64,000 nucleotides of DNA from WTFY01 sp011523795 (GTDB lineage: Bacteria; Pseudomonadota; Gammaproteobacteria; UBA4575), in contig OZ242278.1 in the NCBI GenBank assembly GCA_965207475.1, positions 558,001 to 622,000 of the forward strand, given 5' to 3'. The notes under the pieces were generated by a model that worked only from the letters and a program-made list of their open reading frames with translations, made no database searches and was not told the origin of the DNA. Both the position numbers and the translations under genes were made by a program. Every line of letters starts with the position of its first letter. The first letter of the stretch is position 1. Shown in pieces: positions 44,225-52,540 of this stretch.

Positions 44225-44578
44225 TTAAAACTTTAATCCGGCTTCGCGGGCGGCATCGGCCAATGCCTTGACACGGCCATGATACTTGAAACCCGAACGG
44301 TCAAAAGCAACTTCTCCCACGCCTTTTTCCTTTGCACGCGCAGCAATGACCTTCCCGACTTCCCGGGCAGCCTCTATGTTGCCGGTATACTTCACTGCCT
44401 TACGCAGATCCGCTTCCAGGGAAGAAGCATGTGCCACGGTTACTCCTGCATCAGGAGATATGACCTGTGCATACGTATGCCTCAGCGTCCGGTGAACACA
44501 CAACCGGTGTACATTCAACTCGGAAATCTTGCTGCGGGTCTTGCGTGCCCGGCGCATTCTTGCTGCTGTATTACCCAT
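44225..44578 (-). CDS. rplR: 50S ribosomal protein L18
   Basis: L18 binds 5S rRNA in the central protuberance. RRARKTRSKISELNVHRL and the tail AFDRSGFKYHGRVKALADAAREAGLKF are typical. ATG 44578 gives 117 residues, the family length; a TTG three codons upstream is possible. No strong ribosome site is seen, so it may be coupled to rplF, which ends 13 bp before. Confidence 0.96.
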   Translation of the reverse strand: MGNTAARMRRARKTRSKISELNVHRLCVHRTLRHTYAQVISPDAGVTVAHASSLEADLRKAVKYTGNIEAAREVGKVIAARAKEKGVGEVAFDRSGFKYHGRVKALADAAREAGLKF

Positions 44579-44591
44579 GTCTTGCAACCAG

Positions 44592-45119
44592 TTATTTCTT
44601 CTTCGCTTCCTTGCGAATCACTCTCTCGCCGGCATACCTCACTCCCTTCCCCTTGTAGGGTTCCGGGGGCCGGTATGCGCGTATTTCTGCGGCCACTTGC
44701 CCTACTTTCTGCTTGTCCATGCCCGTGACAACAATTTCGGTCTGGCTGGGCGTTTCAACCTTGATTCCGTCTGGCACCGGGTAGTCGACCGGATGCGAGA
44801 AACCCAGCGTCATCTTGAGCACCTTGCCTGCAGATTGGGCACGATAGCCTACCCCTACAAGCTCCAGCCTGCGCTCGAAACCCTTGCTCACACCCGTTAC
44901 CAGGTTATGGATCAATGCCCGCATCGTGCCGGCCATGGCGACGTTGCTGGTCCTGTCCATGACCACCCGGATCTGGTTATCCGTTTGCTCGACACAAACG
45001 TCACGGTGAATATCCAGGGTCAATTCCCCGACCGGACCTTTCGCGGCAAGCTGCCGGTCCAGCAGTTTCACGTCCACTTCTGACGGAATCTCAACGGGTT
45101 GTCTTGCGATTCGTGACAT
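44592..45119 (-). CDS. rplF: 50S ribosomal protein L6
   Basis: L6 lies near the factor-binding site. MSRIARQPVEIPSEVDV and the C-terminal RAYRPPEPYKGKGVRYAGE are diagnostic; 175 residues from ATG 45119, which matches the family start better than an in-frame codon five residues upstream. Between rpsH and rplR. Confidence 0.97.
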   Translation of the reverse strand: MSRIARQPVEIPSEVDVKLLDRQLAAKGPVGELTLDIHRDVCVEQTDNQIRVVMDRTSNVAMAGTMRALIHNLVTGVSKGFERRLELVGVGYRAQSAGKVLKMTLGFSHPVDYPVPDGIKVETPSQTEIVVTGMDKQKVGQVAAEIRAYRPPEPYKGKGVRYAGERVIRKEAKKK

Positions 45120-45142
45120 ACTGTACTCAAGCAAACTGGAAC

Positions 45143-45538
45143 TTATTCAATCGTACACAACACTTCGCCGCCATGGCCTGCTGCACGGGCGGCCCGGTCC
45201 GTCATGACACCCTTTGAGGTGGAAACCACTGCAATGCCCATGCCTCCCAGGATCCTTGGCAGGTCGTTGACCCCTTTATATTTCCTCAGACCGGGCCTGC
45301 TTACCCGCCTGAGCCGGGTAATGACCGGCTTGCCCAGGTAGTACTTGAGCGTGATGGTAAGCTCCGCCTTGGACTGCACCTTGCTGATCTCGAAATCCTC
45401 AATAAAGCCCTCTTCCTTGAGCACACTTGCAATGGATGCCTTCAAGCCCGATGAAGGCATGGTCACGGTCACTTTTCTGGCGCTCTGGCCGTTGCGTATG
45501 CGCGTCAGCATGTCCGATATGGGGTCACTCATACTCAC
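45143..45538 (-). CDS. rpsH: 30S ribosomal protein S8
   Basis: S8 organises the 16S central domain and in E. coli represses the spc operon at rplE. DPISDMLTRIRNGQSARK and the C-terminal GMGIAVVSTSKGVMTDRAAR are typical; 131 residues. Confidence 0.97.
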   Translation of the reverse strand: MSMSDPISDMLTRIRNGQSARKVTVTMPSSGLKASIASVLKEEGFIEDFEISKVQSKAELTITLKYYLGKPVITRLRRVSRPGLRKYKGVNDLPRILGGMGIAVVSTSKGVMTDRAARAAGHGGEVLCTIE

Positions 45539-45573
45539 GTTCTTGATCCTCTATCCTGCTTCATCCCGAATCC

Positions 45574-45879
45574 CTACCAACTGGCCTTGATCAGGCCCGG
45601 TATATCCCCGCGCATGGCAGCTTCGCGCAGCTTGTTTCGTCCGAGCCCAAACTTCCGGTAGTATCCCTTTGGCCGGCCTGTAATGCTGCAGCGGTTACGC
45701 AGTCGCACCGGGCTGGCATTCCTGGGCATCTTTTGCAATTGCAGCATGGCTTCCTGTTTTTCATCGTAACTGGTTGTGGGACTCTTTATGATAGCCTTGA
45801 GTTTCACCCGCTTTTCAGAACATCTGCGCACAACCTTGTTGCGCTTCTTCTCACGTTCGACCATCGATGACTTTGCCAT
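45574..45879 (-). CDS. rpsN: 30S ribosomal protein S14
   Basis: The long (101-residue) zinc-free form of S14: no CxxC pair is present, and it ends NRCSITGRPKGYYRKFGLGRNKLRE...GDIPGLIKASW. Between rplE and rpsH. Confidence 0.97.
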   Translation of the reverse strand: MAKSSMVEREKKRNKVVRRCSEKRVKLKAIIKSPTTSYDEKQEAMLQLQKMPRNASPVRLRNRCSITGRPKGYYRKFGLGRNKLREAAMRGDIPGLIKASW

Positions 45880-45893
45880 GCCTCACCTGTCCT

Positions 45894-46433
45894 CTATCGC
45901 TTGAATGGAAAACTGAAGGCTTCGAGCAATGCCTTCGCTTCCAAGTCTGTTTTCGCCGAAGTTGTAATCGCAATATCCATGCCGCGGATCGCATCAATCT
46001 TGTCATAGTCAATTTCCGGAAAGATAATCTGTTCGGTGATGCCCAGGCTGTAGTTGCCGCGCCCGTCAAACGACCTGGGATTGAGCCCCCGAAAGTCCCG
46101 TACGCGCGGGATTGCAATGCTGATCAGCCTGTCCAGAAATTCATACATTCGTGTCTTGCGCAGGGTCACCTTGCAGCCTATGGGAAAATCCTCGCGGATG
46201 CTGAACCCGGCAATTGATTTTCGGGCCTTGGTCACCACGGCTTTCTGCCCGGCAATCTTCTCCATGTCCGCAATGACTTCCTTTATTGTTTTCTTGTCAC
46301 GTGCCGCTTCGCCTACACCGATATTCAAGGTGATCTTTTCGATACAGGGCACCTGCATGATATTCCCATACCCAAGCTTTTCCATGAGTTGCTTGCGAAC
46401 GGTGTCCAAGTAGTAATCCTGAAGTCGTGGCAT
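45894..46433 (-). CDS. rplE: 50S ribosomal protein L5
   Basis: L5 binds 5S rRNA and the P-site tRNA. The segment VPCIEKITLNIGVGEA, the RVRDFRGLNPRSFDGRGNYSLGI loop and the C-terminal DIAITTSAKTD are diagnostic; 179 residues. 8 bp after rplX. Confidence 0.98.
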   Translation of the reverse strand: MPRLQDYYLDTVRKQLMEKLGYGNIMQVPCIEKITLNIGVGEAARDKKTIKEVIADMEKIAGQKAVVTKARKSIAGFSIREDFPIGCKVTLRKTRMYEFLDRLISIAIPRVRDFRGLNPRSFDGRGNYSLGITEQIIFPEIDYDKIDAIRGMDIAITTSAKTDLEAKALLEAFSFPFKR

Positions 46434-46441
46434 AAGCGTTC

Positions 46442-46759
46442 CTAGATATCGATCACTTCATCATTGGACTTGAAGTAGCGGACCTTTTTATTGTCCTCAA
46501 GCGTTTTGAACCCCACACGGTCCCCCTGGTTCGTGGCAGGATTGAACAGCATGACATTCGACACATGAATCGGCATTTCCTGCTCGTTGATCCCTCCGGA
46601 AACTCCGGCGTTCGGGTTGGGTTTCTGGTGTTTTTTCACAACGTTTATGTTTTCCACCACTACGCGCTCTTCATCAATCACTCTCAGTACAGTCCCCCGC
46701 CGGCCCTTGTCCTTGCCGGCAGTCACAATCACATCATCGCCTCTTCGAATTCTTTGCAT
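46442..46759 (-). CDS. rplX: 50S ribosomal protein L24
   Basis: L24 is an assembly starter that binds the 5' end of 23S rRNA. The KOW motif (GDDVIVTAGKDKGRRGTVLRV) is clear, followed by NVVKKHQKPNP. ATG 46759 gives 105 residues, the family length; an in-frame codon six residues upstream is less likely. Confidence 0.96.
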   Translation of the reverse strand: MQRIRRGDDVIVTAGKDKGRRGTVLRVIDEERVVVENINVVKKHQKPNPNAGVSGGINEQEMPIHVSNVMLFNPATNQGDRVGFKTLEDNKKVRYFKSNDEVIDI

Positions 46760-46810
46760 TATTGCCAGATCTTGCAAGCTTTCCTGCTTTACGACCGCCT
46801 CCGGATGAAC

Positions 46811-47179
46811 CTACAGTACTTCAGGAGCCAGGGATATGATTTTCATGAAGCGTTCTGTACGCAATTCACGTGTCACGGGCCCGAATATGCGGGTCCCCAC
46901 CGGCTGCAACTGGTTATTCAGCAGCACTGCTGCATTGCTATCAAACTTGACCAGCGATCCGTCAGTACGACGAACACCCTTGGCCGTGCGCACCACCACT
47001 GCATTGTATACTTCACCTTTCTTCACCTTCCCGCGAGGAATGGCGTCCTTGACGCTGACCTTGATGACGTCGCCGATCCCGGCATAACGGCGCTGAGACC
47101 CGCCCAGCACCTTGATGCACTGCAGCTTTCGTGCCCCGCTGTTATCTGCCACTCCCAGCATGGATTGCATCTGGATCAT
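46811..47179 (-). CDS. rplN: 50S ribosomal protein L14
   Basis: L14 lies at the subunit interface. MIQMQSMLGVADNSGARKLQ and the tail REDRF-like region (ELRTERFMKIISLAPEVL) are diagnostic; 122 residues. First gene of the spc operon, 10 bp after rpsQ with no promoter-sized gap. Confidence 0.98.
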   Translation of the reverse strand: MIQMQSMLGVADNSGARKLQCIKVLGGSQRRYAGIGDVIKVSVKDAIPRGKVKKGEVYNAVVVRTAKGVRRTDGSLVKFDSNAAVLLNNQLQPVGTRIFGPVTRELRTERFMKIISLAPEVL

Positions 47180-47189
47180 GTAAACCTCG

Positions 47190-47462
47190 TCACCCCTGTT
47201 GCTCTGCGCTCTGCTTGATGACTTCTACCAGCCGCCACGATTTCTTCTTTGAAACAGGGCGGCATTCACGGATCGAAATCTTGTCACCAACCGTGCATAC
47301 ATTGTCCTCGTCATGCACGTGCAGCTTGGTAGAACGGCGGATATACTTTTCATACAGCGGATGCTTGACCTGGCGTTCCAGCAGGACCACCACGGTCTTG
47401 TCCATCTTGTTGCTGATCACCCTGCCGTGCAGTGTGCGAACTTTCTTGACCTCGTCAGTCAT
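47190..47462 (-). CDS. rpsQ: 30S ribosomal protein S17
   Basis: S17 has the typical core RTLHGRVISNKMDKTVVVLLER and KKSWRLVEVI; 90 residues from ATG 47462. The start lies inside the rpmC end (8-bp overlap), so translation is coupled. A longer reading frame upstream is not supported by the family. Confidence 0.96.
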   Translation of the reverse strand: MTDEVKKVRTLHGRVISNKMDKTVVVLLERQVKHPLYEKYIRRSTKLHVHDEDNVCTVGDKISIRECRPVSKKKSWRLVEVIKQSAEQQG

Positions 47463-47670
47463 GCTTACCTCTTGTGCCGCCCTCGGCCAGCTTTTCATTC
47501 ATGATCGTCTTGACCCGGGCAATGCTTCTCCTGTTTGCCTTGAACTGGTGCACACGGGTCAGCTGGCCAATGCCGGACTGCATGCGCAGGTTAAACTGCT
47601 CTTTACGCAAATCAAGCAATTCCCTGTTCAGCTCGTCCAGGTTTTTCTTGCGCAGTTCTTCTGTAGTCAT
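47455..47670 (-). CDS. rpmC: 50S ribosomal protein L29
   Basis: L29 lines the polypeptide exit site beside trigger factor. The helical-hairpin sequence LDELNRELLDLRKEQFNLRMQ and RRSIARVKTIMNE is typical; 71 residues. It overlaps rpsQ. Confidence 0.96.
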   Translation of the reverse strand: MTTEELRKKNLDELNRELLDLRKEQFNLRMQSGIGQLTRVHQFKANRRSIARVKTIMNEKLAEGGTRGKHD

Positions 47671-47675
47671 ATCGC

Positions 47676-48089
47676 TTACATCACACTACGTGAAACAAAC
47701 ATGGTCCGGACCGGCAATTTTGCGCCCGCCAGCCTGAACGCTTCCCGGGCCACCTTCTCATCCACCCCTTCCATCTCATAAAGCACCTTGCCGGGCTGAA
47801 CCTTGGCCACCCAGTATTCGACATTGCCTTTTCCCTTGCCCTGCCTGACTTCCAGGGGCTTCTTGGTCACCGGTACATCCGGAAACATGCGGATCCAGAT
47901 TTTACCACCACGCTTGATATGGCGTGTCATGGCACGGCGGGCAGCCTCAATCTGCCGGGCCGTAACCCGTCCCCTGGTCACAGCCTTCAGGCCGAACTCT
48001 CCAAAACTGACCCGGTTGCCATTCATCGCCAGCCCACGGTTGCGGCCCTTGTGCTGCTTGCGGAATTTTGTGCGTTTTGGCTGTAGCAT
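47676..48089 (-). CDS. rplP: 50S ribosomal protein L16
   Basis: L16 organises the A-site of 23S rRNA. MLQPKRTKFRKQHKGRNRG and RMFPDVPVTKKPLEVRQGKGKG are diagnostic; 137 residues. Five bp before rpmC. Confidence 0.98.
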   Translation of the reverse strand: MLQPKRTKFRKQHKGRNRGLAMNGNRVSFGEFGLKAVTRGRVTARQIEAARRAMTRHIKRGGKIWIRMFPDVPVTKKPLEVRQGKGKGNVEYWVAKVQPGKVLYEMEGVDEKVAREAFRLAGAKLPVRTMFVSRSVM

Positions 48090-48120
48090 CTATCCGTTCC
48101 TGAGATTCATGTATCCGCAG

Positions 48121-48795
48121 CTACCTGTCCGGATTCTCGTCCGTTTCCTTGGGATCCATGCCGAATACATCACCCTTGTATATCCAGGTCTTGATGCCAA
48201 TGATCCCGTAGGTGGTCTTGGCCTCGGCAAAACCGTAATCAATGTTGGCGCGCAACGTGTGCAGGGGCACTCGGCCTTCACGGTACCATTCACTGCGCGC
48301 GATTTCCGCACCATTCAGTCGACCCGCAACATTCACCTTCACACCCAGTGCTCCGAGACGCATCGCGTTGCCCACTGCACGCTTCATGGCACGACGGAAC
48401 GTGATCCGGCGTTCCAGCTGCTGGGCGATGCTCTCTGCCACAAGCTGCGAATCGATTTCCGGCTTGCGGATTTCCTCAATATTGATTTTTACATTGTTCA
48501 CGCTCAGGCCCGTCCGCCGCGCGACTTCCAGACGCAAGGCCTCGATATCTTCCCCCTTCTTGCCTATCACGATTCCAGGACGTGCAGTGTGTATGGTAAT
48601 GAACGCTGCCCGTGCAGGACGGTTGATCTGGATTCTGCTGACAGAAGCCTGGGAAAGTTTCTTCTTCAAATAATCCCGAATCTCGAGATCACTGCTCAGG
48701 AAATCAGCATAATCCCTGCCGTCCGCATACCACTTGGAGGTCCAGTCGGTAGAAATGCCTAATCGCAGCCCGGTTGGATGTACCTTTTGTCCCAT
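48121..48795 (-). CDS. rpsC: 30S ribosomal protein S3
   Basis: S3 forms the mRNA entry site. MGQKVHPTGLRLGISTDWTSKWYAD, the KH domain (RPGIVIGKKGEDIEALR) and the C-terminal YGIIGIKTWIYKGDVF are diagnostic; 224 residues. A 102-bp gap separates it from rplV upstream; normally these genes are nearly joined. Confidence 0.98.
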   Translation of the reverse strand: MGQKVHPTGLRLGISTDWTSKWYADGRDYADFLSSDLEIRDYLKKKLSQASVSRIQINRPARAAFITIHTARPGIVIGKKGEDIEALRLEVARRTGLSVNNVKINIEEIRKPEIDSQLVAESIAQQLERRITFRRAMKRAVGNAMRLGALGVKVNVAGRLNGAEIARSEWYREGRVPLHTLRANIDYGFAEAKTTYGIIGIKTWIYKGDVFGMDPKETDENPDR

Positions 48796-48897
48796 GATTC
48801 CTCTTCAATTCAGTTGCTACAGCTTCAAGTAAATGTTTTATGTCTCTGTGTCTAAAGTCTGACAGTTAACCTGGCATCGCCTGCCCTGCATGTCGCC

Positions 48898-49230
48898 TCA
48901 ACCGTCACTGACGACCACCGTGATGTGACTCGTGCGCTTCATGATTCGCGCGGCGCGTCCCTTGGCCCGTGCACGAAAACGGCGATGTGTCGGACCGTCA
49001 TCAACGAAAATTTTCTCGACCTTCAGTTCATCAATGTCCGCACCTTCGTTATGCTCGGCATTTGCAATCGCAGACTCCAGAACCTTCTTGATGACTCCCG
49101 CCGCCTTTTTCGGGCTGAACGAAAGGATCTCAAGTGCCCGGTCCACGGCCTGACCACGTATCTGGTCCGCCACGAGCCTTGCCTTGCGCGGGGTAATGCG
49201 AATAAAACTCAGTCTTGCCGAAACCTGCAT
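48898..49230 (-). CDS. rplV: 50S ribosomal protein L22
   Basis: L22 lines the exit tunnel. PRKARLVADQIRG, LESAIANAEHNEGADIDELKV and KRTSHITVVVSDG are typical; 110 residues. ATG 49230 is used; GTG 49233, overlapping the rpsS stop, adds one residue. Confidence 0.97.
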   Translation of the reverse strand: MQVSARLSFIRITPRKARLVADQIRGQAVDRALEILSFSPKKAAGVIKKVLESAIANAEHNEGADIDELKVEKIFVDDGPTHRRFRARAKGRAARIMKRTSHITVVVSDG

Positions 49231-49232
49231 CA

Positions 49233-49505
49233 CTATCTCGCCTTCCGGTCTCCCGAATGACCCCTGAATGTACGGGTGATGGCAAACTCGCCAAGCTTGT
49301 GCCCCACCATGTTTTCACTGATCAAAATCGGCACATGCTGTCGCCCGTTGTGCACCGCAATCGTGACGCCCACCATTTCGGGCACGACGAATGAACGCCT
49401 TGACCAGGTCTTGATCGGCTTCCGGTCGTTGCTCGCAACCGCCTTCTCGACTTTTTTCATCAAGTGATGGTCTACAAACGGACCCTTGCGCAATGACCTA
49501 GGCAT
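49233..49505 (-). CDS. rpsS: 30S ribosomal protein S19
   Basis: MPRSLRKGPFVDHHLMKKVEKA and EMVGVTIAVHNGRQHVPI...GEFAITRTFRGH are diagnostic; 90 residues from ATG 49505. A seven-codon upstream extension is possible in frame but not expected. Confidence 0.97.
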   Translation of the reverse strand: MPRSLRKGPFVDHHLMKKVEKAVASNDRKPIKTWSRRSFVVPEMVGVTIAVHNGRQHVPILISENMVGHKLGEFAITRTFRGHSGDRKAR

Positions 49506-49536
49506 GTTCCGATCCCGCAACTTCAAAATTCATGGG

Positions 49537-50364
49537 TTACCTTCTGTTTCTCCGCCGCACTATCAGGCGGTCCGTACGATGATTTTTCCGGGTCTTGAAC
49601 CCTTTTGTGGGCATGGCCCAGGGCGACACCGGATGACGCCCGCCCGAGGTACGTCCCTCGCCGCCTCCATGCGGATGATCGACCGGGTTCATGGCCACCC
49701 CTCTCACTGTCGGGCGGACCCCACGCCAGCGTTTTGCACCGGCCTTTCCCAGCTTGCGCAAGTTGTGCTCGCTGTTGCCAACTTCCCCTACCGTTGCACG
49801 GCATTCCAGCAGGACCTTGCGCGTCTCGCCCGAGCGCAAGCGCAACGTGGCGTAACTGCCTTCACGTGCCACGATCTGGACCGCGGCCCCCGCACTGCGC
49901 CCAATCTGCGCCCCCTTGCCCGGTTTCATTTCAATGCAGTGCACGACGGTTCCTACCGGGATGCTTCGAAGCGGCAGCGTGTTCCCGATTTTGATCGGTA
50001 CCTGCTTGCCTGAGATGACCTCGCTGGATGCCGAAAGGTTTTTGGGGGCGATGATGTAACGCCGCTCCCCATCAGTGTACTTGAGCAGTGCGATATTGGC
50101 GCTTCGGTTCGGGTCATATTCAATTCTTTCCACTTGTGCAGAGATGTCGTCCTTGTCACGCCTGAAATCGATTACCCGGTATCGCCTCTTGTGTCCGCCA
50201 CCCCGATGCCGGGTAGTAATGCGCCCGGCATTGTTGCGCCCGCCACTGCTCCCCTTGTCGCGCAACAGGGCCTTGCAGGGTTCGCCCCTGTGCAGATCGG
50301 GTGTCTTGACCTGGACAGTGAAGCGTCGTCCGGCCGATGTAGGCTTTGCTTTTACCAATGCCAT
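49537..50364 (-). CDS. rplB: 50S ribosomal protein L2
   Basis: L2 is central to the peptidyl-transferase centre. The RYRVIDFRRDKDDI segment and the C-terminal RGVAMNPVDHPHGGGEGRTSGG with the essential His are present; 275 residues from ATG 50364 (a GTG directly before it is also in frame). The gene is very GC-rich. Confidence 0.98.
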   Translation of the reverse strand: MALVKAKPTSAGRRFTVQVKTPDLHRGEPCKALLRDKGSSGGRNNAGRITTRHRGGGHKRRYRVIDFRRDKDDISAQVERIEYDPNRSANIALLKYTDGERRYIIAPKNLSASSEVISGKQVPIKIGNTLPLRSIPVGTVVHCIEMKPGKGAQIGRSAGAAVQIVAREGSYATLRLRSGETRKVLLECRATVGEVGNSEHNLRKLGKAGAKRWRGVRPTVRGVAMNPVDHPHGGGEGRTSGGRHPVSPWAMPTKGFKTRKNHRTDRLIVRRRNRR

Positions 50365-50379
50365 CACAAATCCCTGCTG

Positions 50380-50676
50380 CTAGCTGAACCCGCCCAAATT
50401 GATATCGCTGCCGGATTCCAGGGTCACCACCGCTTTTTTCCAGGCCGCACGCCTGCCGGGCCGACCTCCGAAATTCTTGCGCTTGCCCTTCATGCTGATC
50501 GTATTGACATCGGTAACCTTGACGTCAAACAGCTTCTCCACCGCCTGCTTGATTTCGTGTTTCTTCGCATCCCGAACCACGCGAAACACATGCTGGTTGT
50601 CCCTGTCAGCACTCGTGGCCGTCTTCTCCGAAACATGCGGAGACAACAGCACAGTCATGATACGTTCCTCGCTCAC
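50380..50676 (-). CDS. rplW: 50S ribosomal protein L23
   Basis: L23 docks trigger factor and SRP at the tunnel exit. VSEERIMTVLLSPHVSEK matches the L23 N-terminus codon for codon when GTG 50676 is the start. This also overlaps the rplD stop as GTGA; the upstream GTG 50685 is therefore rejected. 98 residues. Confidence 0.96.
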   Translation of the reverse strand: MSEERIMTVLLSPHVSEKTATSADRDNQHVFRVVRDAKKHEIKQAVEKLFDVKVTDVNTISMKGKRKNFGGRPGRRAAWKKAVVTLESGSDINLGGFS

Positions 50677-51278
50677 TGCAGCCACTGTTCAATCTCCTGA
50701 AGTGCCGCCCTGGTGACCACCACGTGCTCGAACCTGAACAGGCTGACAGGGTCCAGACCGCCCACCTCCGTCACTTCCACTCCCGGCAGGTTGCGCACGG
50801 AAAGGTAAAGATTCTTGTCTGCCTCTTTCGTGACGATCAGCGCGGAGTCCAGTGCAAGTTCCTGCAGCCTGGCCAGGGCCTGTTTCGTACTGGGCGCGGT
50901 GACCGAGAAATCCTCTACAACATGCAGGCAATCCAGGCGGACCAGCTCCGACAAGATACTGGCATAGGCTCCCTTGACCATTTTCTTGTTCAGTTTCTGG
51001 CCAAAATTGCGCGGCTTGGCTGCAAAGGTCACCCCGCCTGACCGCCACAATGGACTGCTCGCCGTGCCTGCGCGCGCGCGCCCTGTGCCCTTTTGCCGCC
51101 AGGGTTTGGCACCACCGCCCCGCACCTCGCTCCGGCTCCTGTTGGCCTTGGAGCCACTGCGGGCACCGGCAAGATATGCCGTGACGGCCTGGTGCACCAG
51201 AGGTTCATTGAAACTGCGTGAAAAGATATCATCCGATACCGTCACAGTAGATTCCGAGTTGGAGATTTTCAGTTCCAT
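50673..51278 (-). CDS. rplD: 50S ribosomal protein L4
   Basis: L4 lines the tunnel and in E. coli represses the S10 operon by acting on its leader. ARSGSKANRSRSEVRGGGAKPWRQKGTGRARAG is diagnostic; 201 residues. It follows rplC by 13 bp. The hairpin between rpsJ and rplC upstream is a possible site for such control. Confidence 0.97.
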   Translation of the reverse strand: MELKISNSESTVTVSDDIFSRSFNEPLVHQAVTAYLAGARSGSKANRSRSEVRGGGAKPWRQKGTGRARAGTASSPLWRSGGVTFAAKPRNFGQKLNKKMVKGAYASILSELVRLDCLHVVEDFSVTAPSTKQALARLQELALDSALIVTKEADKNLYLSVRNLPGVEVTEVGGLDPVSLFRFEHVVVTRAALQEIEQWLQ

Positions 51279-51291
51279 ACTTCAGTCCCTG

Positions 51292-51996
51292 TCAGCCTTT
51301 ATCCCCACCGGATTCACCTGCAGTCTCCTCTTCCCTCTCCTGCGCCGGCATGTTGACCTCACCGGCATCCACTGGACGCACCACCACATCCCCACCGGGA
51401 GCTCCCGGCACGGAACCCTTGACCAGAAGCAGGTCCTGGCCCGCATCGACCTGAACGACTTTCAGGTTCTTCGTCGTGACCCGGACACCGCCCATCTGAC
51501 CCGCCATCTTCTTTCCCCTGAATACATGACCCGGGTCCTGGCACTGCCCGGTTGAACCGGGCGCGCGGTGGGATATGGAGTTCCCATGCGTGGCATCCTG
51601 CATTCTGAAATTGTGACGCTTGACCGTGCCGGCAAAACCCTTGCCTTTCGACACTCCCGTCACGGAAACCTTCTGGCCAACTGAAAAAATGCTGACATCC
51701 AGTTCGGAACCCACGACCAAGGCTTCAAGCTGTTTCTTCTCGGGCCTGAACTCATGCAGCCCCTTCCCCGCCCGGACACCCGTCTTGGCAAAGTGGCCGG
51801 ACATTGGCTTGTTGATATGCGAAGCCTTTCTGTCGCCGTACGTCACCTGTACTGCGCCATAGCCGTCAACCTCCTGCTGGCGAAGCAGCGTGACACGGTT
51901 GCTGGGCATATGCAAAACCGTCACGGGCACGGATTCACCCGTGTCCATGAATATGCGAGTCATGCCAACTTTTGTCCCAACAAGTCCCAGCGCCAT
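51292..51996 (-). CDS. rplC: 50S ribosomal protein L3 with acidic C-terminal extension
   Basis: L3 starts 50S assembly. MALGLVGTKVGMTRIF, GKGFAGTVKRHNF and GHVFRGKKMAGQMGGVRVTTKNL are diagnostic. At 234 residues it is about 25 longer than E. coli L3; the extra tail (about 209-234) is Glu- and Gly-rich (PAQEREEETAGESGG) and looks disordered. A 195-bp gap with a strong hairpin precedes it, unlike the short gap in other S10 operons. Confidence 0.96.
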   Translation of the reverse strand: MALGLVGTKVGMTRIFMDTGESVPVTVLHMPSNRVTLLRQQEVDGYGAVQVTYGDRKASHINKPMSGHFAKTGVRAGKGLHEFRPEKKQLEALVVGSELDVSIFSVGQKVSVTGVSKGKGFAGTVKRHNFRMQDATHGNSISHRAPGSTGQCQDPGHVFRGKKMAGQMGGVRVTTKNLKVVQVDAGQDLLLVKGSVPGAPGGDVVVRPVDAGEVNMPAQEREEETAGESGGDKG

Positions 51997-52048
51997 AATT
52001 GTGTTACGTCCGATCCAGATTGAACTGGAGTTTCATCTCCCCGTACAC

Positions 52049-52084
52049 TGCGACCCGTCATGGGTGTCCCCATGACGGGTCGCA
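52049..52084. other. Perfect 16-bp hairpin between rpsJ and rplC
   Basis: TGCGACCCGTCATGGG (52049-52064) pairs perfectly with CCCATGACGGGTCGCA (52069-52084) over a 4-nt loop. It sits in a 195-bp gap inside the S10 operon. On the minus (coding) strand it is followed by GTGTACGGGG, not a T run, so it is not a standard terminator for the operon; on the plus strand TAAAAC follows. It may be an attenuator, a processing site, or a mobile palindrome. Confidence 0.85.
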
Positions 52085-52191
52085 TAAAACTCCACATTAT
52101 CCCAAATTTGAGTATTTCAGGAAAGCATTATCTTTAAACCCCGTCACCTTGCATAAGGAAAGCAGCTTCCTGAACGGATTGACCCGGGAAC

Positions 52192-52506
52192 TCAGCTCAG
52201 CTTGATCTGGACATCCACACCCGCCGCGAGGTCCAGCTTCATCAGGGCATCCACAGTTTTATCGGTGGGTTCGACGATGTCCATGATGCGCTTGTGTGTG
52301 CGAATCTCGTACTGATCGCGCGCATTCTTGTCCACGTGGGGAGAGATCAGCACGGTAAACCGTTCCTTTTTGGTAGGCAACGGAATCGGGCCCTTGACCC
52401 TGGCGCCTGTCCGCTTGGCCGTTTCCACGATCTCGCTGGCAGAACGATCAATCAGGCGGTGATCGAATGCCTTGAGGCGGATACGTATTGTCTGTCCCGT
52501 AGCCAT
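52192..52506 (-). CDS. rpsJ: 30S ribosomal protein S10
   Basis: S10 (NusE) also works in antitermination. IRIRLKAFDHRLIDRSASEIVETAKRTGA and HKRIMDIVEPTDKTVDALMKLDLAAGVDV are diagnostic; 104 residues. It is 34 bp behind tuf, so there is little room for a separate S10 leader. Confidence 0.98.
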   Translation of the reverse strand: MATGQTIRIRLKAFDHRLIDRSASEIVETAKRTGARVKGPIPLPTKKERFTVLISPHVDKNARDQYEIRTHKRIMDIVEPTDKTVDALMKLDLAAGVDVQIKLS

Positions 52507-52540
52507 CTTTGAGTATCACGGATCAGGCTGGTGCTACCTG

